Positions 59,151 to 64,000 of a stretch of DNA of 64,000 nt are shown here, piece after piece (position 1 is the first letter of the stretch; each line of letters starts with the position of its first letter). The notes below the pieces were generated by a model that was not told where the DNA came from, did not search any database, and saw nothing but the letters and a program-made list of their open reading frames with translations. The stretch is taken from assembly GCA_017311185.1 (NCBI GenBank), contig JAESUZ010002877.1, positions 549,001 through 613,000 on the forward strand. Reading direction: 5' to 3'. The DNA is from Proteles cristata cristata. Taxonomy: Eukaryota; Chordata; Mammalia; Carnivora; Hyaenidae. The position numbers were made by a program, and so were the translations under genes.

Positions 59151-59347
59151 GGGCACCTGGGTGGGTCAGTCGGTTAAGTGTCCAATGTCAGCTCAGGTCA
59201 TGATCTCACGGTTCGTGGGTTTGAGCCCCTCATCGGGCTCTATGCTGACAGCTCAGAGCCTGGAGCCTGTTTCGGATTCTGTGTCTCCCTCTCTCTCTGC
59301 CCCTCCCCTGCTCGTGCTCATCTCAGAAAAATAAATAAACATTTAGA
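59151..59347 (+). mobile_element. Felid SINE (SINEC type)
   Basis: Plus-strand copy between aggtagactcc (left) and aggcagactct (right), a diverged target duplication. Confidence 0.93.
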
Positions 59348-59349
59348 AG

Positions 59350-60175
59350 AGGCAGACTCTAATAAAGCCCAATAAATGAAAATGAGTGTATTAAAACAGA
59401 TGAATTAAGTGGTGATTAACCAGCTTTGAAAATGATATTTCCTGTATGAAAGCTGTTGCAGGGATTTAATGAAAGAGCCTCTCTCACTGCATTTGAAATC
59501 TGATTTATAGTCTGAGGCCTCTTCTACTGCTGTCTCTGTTTCTTCAAAAATATCAAGCGCCCACTACCACCAGCACTGCCGAGCTAAATGCCGTGACCCA
59601 AGCTGGCCTAACCCGATTCAGCCAAGGGTGAGGCGCTCAGATGCTGCCTTCTGTCCTGTGCCCGAGGCCAGCCTCTCCAGAGTGCGGCCTAGTAGAGGGA
59701 CTGCTTGCCCCATGGGCTGGGGCTGGGAGATCCTGACGATCATGCTAGAATCACTGCTCCCTTGACTGCGTTTGCTGTGACCACAGGGCGGGCATGGATG
59801 GAAGGCGGGGCACTGAGGTTCAAATGCAAGTTCTGCCCCTCTCCCACCACAGACGCGTGGTGTGGTGGGGTGGAGTGCAGAAAAGGCAGTCAGGAGCAAA
59901 CTGTGAGAAAGAGGCTGAGAAATGCACAGGCGATATGCTAACTGCTCTACCCCGAGCCACGACCTACCTGCAAGTCGCAGCACTGAGGCCAGACAGGCCC
60001 TCTGCCTTTGGCTTGAGAGACAGACGCCGGCAGGCCTGCTGGTGCTGTTCATGGTCAGGTTTCCCAGGACCTGCCCTCTCCTCTTCAACTTCGTTGACGT
60101 TTCCTACGAGCCCTGTCCCGATTCCTACACCTCATGACATTTGAGGAACTTGGAGTTCGGAAATGGAGCTTTGGC
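59350..60175. other. Intergenic DNA, no gene recognised
   Basis: A weak MIR-like stretch may lie at 59,805-59,960. The 156-residue minus frame (60,088-59,618) shows no domain. Confidence 0.4.
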
Positions 60176-60179
60176 TCAG

Positions 60180-60850
60180 ATTCAGTCATTCATTCAGCAG
60201 ACACTTGTCTCAGGCTGAGCAGTGGGCCGGGTCAGGAGCTGTACAGTCCTCATCTTCTAGAAGCCCGTGGTCTGGGCAGGACAGACTGCAAGGCACTTAA
60301 GCACTTTGGCAGAGGGAAGCAAAAATGCCAGAGGAAAGCCTGATGCCTGATCTGTGTGTGGAGGGGTTAATTCAACTTTCTGGAGAAGGTGATGCTTGAG
60401 TTGAGGCCTGAAAGAAGCTCAGAGGAAAAAAAGAAAAAGACTGGAAGGGCATTCCAGGTAGATGGAACGGTCCATGCAAACACATGGAAGATAAGAGAGT
60501 TCAGCACATTTAGGGGATTACAAGCAGCTCAAGAAGGTTTAAGGTGTCAGGGAATGGATGAAGGGGGGGAGAGGAGGCCCCCTTCAGGGAGGGGTAAGAG
60601 GGTTGCTATGTGATCTAAGCCAGAGAGATAAGCAGGCCCCAGCTCACAGAGAACCCCAGATCATGGAAAGCATATGTGTTTTCTCTGGAGAGAAAATGAA
60701 GAGCCTTTGAAGAGATTTGCACAGTGAGGTGACCAGATTTGGGTTTTAGAAAGGTCACTTTGACTGTGGGGGGTTGGGGCAGATAGGAGAAGTTGGGGAG
60801 CAGTGAGGACACCATCAAGGAGCCAGAGTAGTGCATTCCTGCCCCTAGCC
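60180..60850 (-). repeat. L2 LINE, long 3' region
   Basis: Antisense L2 over about 670 bases: cattcattcagcagacactt, ggaagggcattccaggtaga, aagagcctttgaagagattt, aaaggtcactttgactgtgg. Confidence 0.85.
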
Positions 60851-60854
60851 AGGG

Positions 60855-61500
60855 GCAGAGAGGAGAGACATGAGTGATGAGATTCCGCTTAAGTCAATTA
60901 TTGACACACAGTGATTCATTTACACCTTCCCCATTCCCATTCATTTCCGCATCAAGCCTCTATCAGCCCATCTCTGATTCTGATCCGGTTCCCTTTCCTG
61001 CTTCCTAAACCACTCCCTTCGCTGGAAAGTCTAAGGTGCAGGTCCCATGTAGCAGGCTGCCTGATCCATCTGGTCTGCATGGAAAGTTCCTGAGCTTTTT
61101 CTCTTGAAAACCCTTTAGAAGTGCTTTCGCCAGTGCAACAGAAGGGTCTTCAACACCCTTCAAAGAGCAGCTAAGAAACAGTGCCACAGTCACATGACTA
61201 GCAATGGGAGCCCTGCCTGCTATGGTAGCTGCCGCTGATGGGAAAACCCAAGTGAGAAACACGAGCATCAGCCGAGGTCTCACATTCTGTCAGGCTCCAG
61301 GAGCCAAGCTGTGCACTGCCAAACCTTCACCCCCCTGGGTAATGCCTTAAGAGCTCCATCATGTCAGCCAGAATATACCCTGGAGATTATATATGGGAAA
61401 CACGTAGCTCACCAAGTACAGAACATCTCCCTTCCCTGGTTTGTACTGGGGGATGGGATAAACACCTGTGTGATAAGGTCATCAAGCTCTGTTAGGCTTA
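60855..61500. other. Intergenic DNA, no gene recognised
   Basis: Unique-looking sequence without supported elements. Confidence 0.4.
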
Positions 61501-61517
61501 TTCTGAGTGAATAATTT

Positions 61518-61749
61518 TTTATTTATTTATTTTTTAAATATTTTTATTTATTTCTAGGAGAGAGAGAGAGAGAGACAGCATGAGCAGGGGAGGGTCAGAG
61601 AGAGAGGGAGACACAGACTCCGGAACAGGCTCCAGGCTCTGAGCTGGCAGTCACCACAGAGCCTGATGCGGGGCTCGAACCCACGAACTGTGAGATCATG
61701 ACCTAAGCGAAAGTCGGATGCTTAACCAACTAAGCCACCCAGGCGCCCC
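61518..61749 (-). mobile_element. Felid SINE, younger subfamily
   Basis: Minus-strand copy with perfect 15-base duplications CTGAGTGAATAATTT at 61,503-61,517 and 61,750-61,764. Confidence 0.96.
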
Positions 61750-61867
61750 CTGAGTGAATAATTTATACCTAGGGAAACTTGGCTCTTTCAAATTCATAGA
61801 CAATAAGCAATATTATTTTAGGATTTTGTTCATTCCTTACCAAAACTGACATATCCAAAACTAGTTT

Positions 61868-62041
61868 TTTAAGTTTATTTATCCATTCTGAGGTGGGGGA
61901 GGGGCAGAGAAAGAGGGAGAGAGAGAGAATCCCAAGCAGGCTCCGCACCATCACCGAGGAGCCCACATGGGGCTCGATCCCACAACCAGGAGATCATGAC
62001 TTAAACCAGACACTTAACCGACTAAGCCACCCAGATGGCCC
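61868..62041 (-). mobile_element. Carnivore SINE, short copy
   Basis: Minus-strand copy: aagtttatttatccattctg tail side, ctaagccacccagatggccc head. Duplications are unclear. Confidence 0.88.
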
Positions 62042-62044
62042 TAA

Positions 62045-62590
62045 AAATACTTATTAAGGTTTAATACTGGAAAATACAAAGATAAATTAGATGTCATATA
62101 TCACTAACATTTGTAAGCACCTTTCTTTACACAGTTGCCACAATACTAGCACAAGAAGGGTTTTTGAATCTACAGAAATTTTTCCAGGTAAAATTTGTCC
62201 CCAAACATGTGGAAACACCATCTTCTGCCATCAATCCATCCGTAAAGTCACGCTTTCATATTTGTGCATCTAGCTGCTGCTCCTAATTCCAGACAAAAAA
62301 AATTCCTGCCATTCAGAGGCTGAGCTGTCTGTGCATAATTTGTGAAACTCTTGGGTTCCTTCAAAAATGAAAAGAATTACTGAAATGGAAGTTATTCTTA
62401 TCACCATGCCAACAGCAGACCCACAACATCATCTCAAACACGATCTGCCCTAAAGCCCAAAGCATACACACTCACGTTTCTCCATCAGAAAGATCTTTCC
62501 ATTTTTTTCAAAAACAAACCTCCTCATCCACAGTCCCCCAGCTCCTGGTAGTATATGCAGGCCTCCTCCCCCAGTGAGCTGGCAGGAGAG
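62045..62590. other. Intergenic DNA, no gene recognised
   Basis: No element supported. Confidence 0.4.
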
Positions 62591-62591
62591 T

Positions 62592-62593
<2 letters not shown>

Positions 62594-62633
<40 letters not shown>
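62594..62633 (+). repeat. (CA)n microsatellite
   Basis: About 20 CA units after a CGCA start. The Cys/Val frames across it are artefacts. Confidence 0.96.
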
Positions 62634-62637
<4 letters not shown>

Positions 62638-62639
62638 CC

Positions 62640-64000
62640 AGCACACACCTCCCTCCTCATTCCCCAAGAGCCCCGGGGGTGTGTGTGTGAATATCTGAAC
62701 TGATGACATATTGTGACAGAAGGAGCAAGAGTGAGGCACAGCCACAAAGCAATAGGCTTTATATAACTCAGAGCCATGGAGAGCCCCAAAATAGCAGCCT
62801 CCCTGCTGCTCCGTTAGTCTCCTCCATCAACCAGGGATAAAATTAGAGCAGGCACTGACGCGCACCTGCGTCTGCAAAGGGACTCCAGGGAGACAGTGAG
62901 AGCAAGCGCGACTCTGCCATCGGCCACGCAGACTGCCAGATCCTTCAGGCCCCATCTGTCACCAGACAGGGGGGTGGGGAGTGTGTGTGTGCGCGTGTGT
63001 GTGGTGTGTGTACACGGGCTGTGCGTGCGCACCACGTGGAGCCCTTCTCTGAGAATATTTCAAAGGAATGGCCGGGAACTGGTTCAAGGAGCCCGGCTGT
63101 ATGGGGCTTTGAGAAGGCTGTTCCAAGGCCCCTGGGGAGGAAGTCAGTTTCCACACCCTCTTGCACTTCACAGTTCCTCTTCACTTCCTTCCACACCTCT
63201 TCTCTCTGGCCTAGATGGGGTCAAGGTTGGCTGAGGTCAAGGATATCTACCCCCCTCTTCTTTAGAACTCCATTCTGCAGAACAAACAACAACAAAAATG
63301 AAATCCTTCCATGTTTATTTAAGTTTAATCAAACACACCTAATCCGGAGGTAAAAACATGGTGCCAAGAAGTCCGGAGAAGGGGACGAGGCTGGGTGAGT
63401 TTGGCTGACTGTTCCATGAGCCTCCTCAGGGCCTTGGCCTTAAGTGGAAGCCATAATCACTGCCCACAGGTGTGATGGGCAGACTTGCTGACCAGCCGAG
63501 GCAGCTGGCTGGTTTCTTTTCTTTTCCTGCTTGAGGAAAGGCAGAGCAAAAGATTTTATCGCCCCCCAAAATATATACTTCTAGGTTTGTCATCTTGATC
63601 GCTGAGGACCATATATAAATTCTAAGGGAGGAAATGCAGCTTAACCCTGGAACCAGAGACCAGAGAAATCCAAGAATAGTACAGAAGAATAAAACAGAAT
63701 AATACTGGGTTGTCTCTCTCTCTCTCTTTTCTTTTCTTTTTTAAGAAAGTCATCTCTTAGACTATTACCTCTGAAATTCTGCTAGCTTACACACATTCAC
63801 TCCTGGGGGTGTAGGGGTGTTTCTGACCTTTGAGCTCTCTTTTAAGTAAATGCTTCAAAGAGAAGTAACATATTAAACTATTGCACACTGAGGTATCAGT
63901 GATTTGTTAGATTTTTTTTCCTTTTGAGGTAAACTGATTATATCCTGGAGCTCTTGTGTGACCCAGGATCTGTACAGTATCATCTCCCAAAGCAAAACCA
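62640..64000. other. Intergenic DNA at the right edge
   Basis: Repeat-poor sequence including a TATA-like tttatataac near 62,758 and a GT-rich patch at 62,976-63,012, then ordinary DNA with a (TC)n run near 63,713-63,728. No exon was recognised before the window ends. Confidence 0.45.

Overview
This is vertebrate nuclear DNA from a carnivoran, almost certainly a felid. About 28 recognisable copies of the tRNA-derived carnivore SINE (A/B-box head, long CT-rich stretch, A-rich tail) are scattered on both strands. Several carry the felid-type body (tcatgatctcgcggttcgtg, then tgactgccagctcagagcc). Much older mammalian MIR, L2 and L1 fragments fill most of the remaining sequence.

The only protein-coding gene I can support is FOS (c-Fos). 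It lies on the minus strand in four exons: transcript about 25,895-29,302, coding sequence 29,140 down to 26,699, 381 codons plus stop. All splice sites are GT/AG. The promoter keeps the classic immediate-early layout, reading upstream from the TATA box: CRE, FAP-1 site, SRE with adjacent ETS site, and SIE. The 3' UTR carries AU-rich destabilising elements and an AATAAA signal. Human synteny (TMED10 - FOS - JDP2) suggests that the left side of the window faces JDP2 and the right side faces TMED10, but no exon of either was recognised.

Layout. 1-25,890 is FOS downstream DNA: repeats, a near-perfect CTCF-type site at 14,045, and a compact GC-rich island at 15,820-16,130 holding a CArG box, an ETS site, a CRE-like site and an RFX X-box. 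25,895-29,302 is FOS. 28,750-29,780 is the promoter CpG island, and a second CpG-rich block lies at 30,400-31,060. 31,100-64,000 is upstream DNA with many SINEs, one recent-looking 5'-truncated L1 (56,352-57,156), and a second compact CpG island at 45,300-45,700 with several CRE-like sites, X-boxes, a CCAAT box and an E-box.

The most interesting signal is the pair of repeat-free regulatory islands about 13 kb downstream and 16 kb upstream of the FOS start site. Their positions and motifs fit the activity-dependent distal enhancers described for mouse Fos, and both share a CRE plus RFX X-box grammar. A further perfect CArG box, identical to the one in the downstream island when read on the opposite strand, lies at 43,568. 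I found no credible evidence of a wholly new gene system. The remaining open reading frames look like chance frames in GC-rich, SINE or microsatellite DNA.
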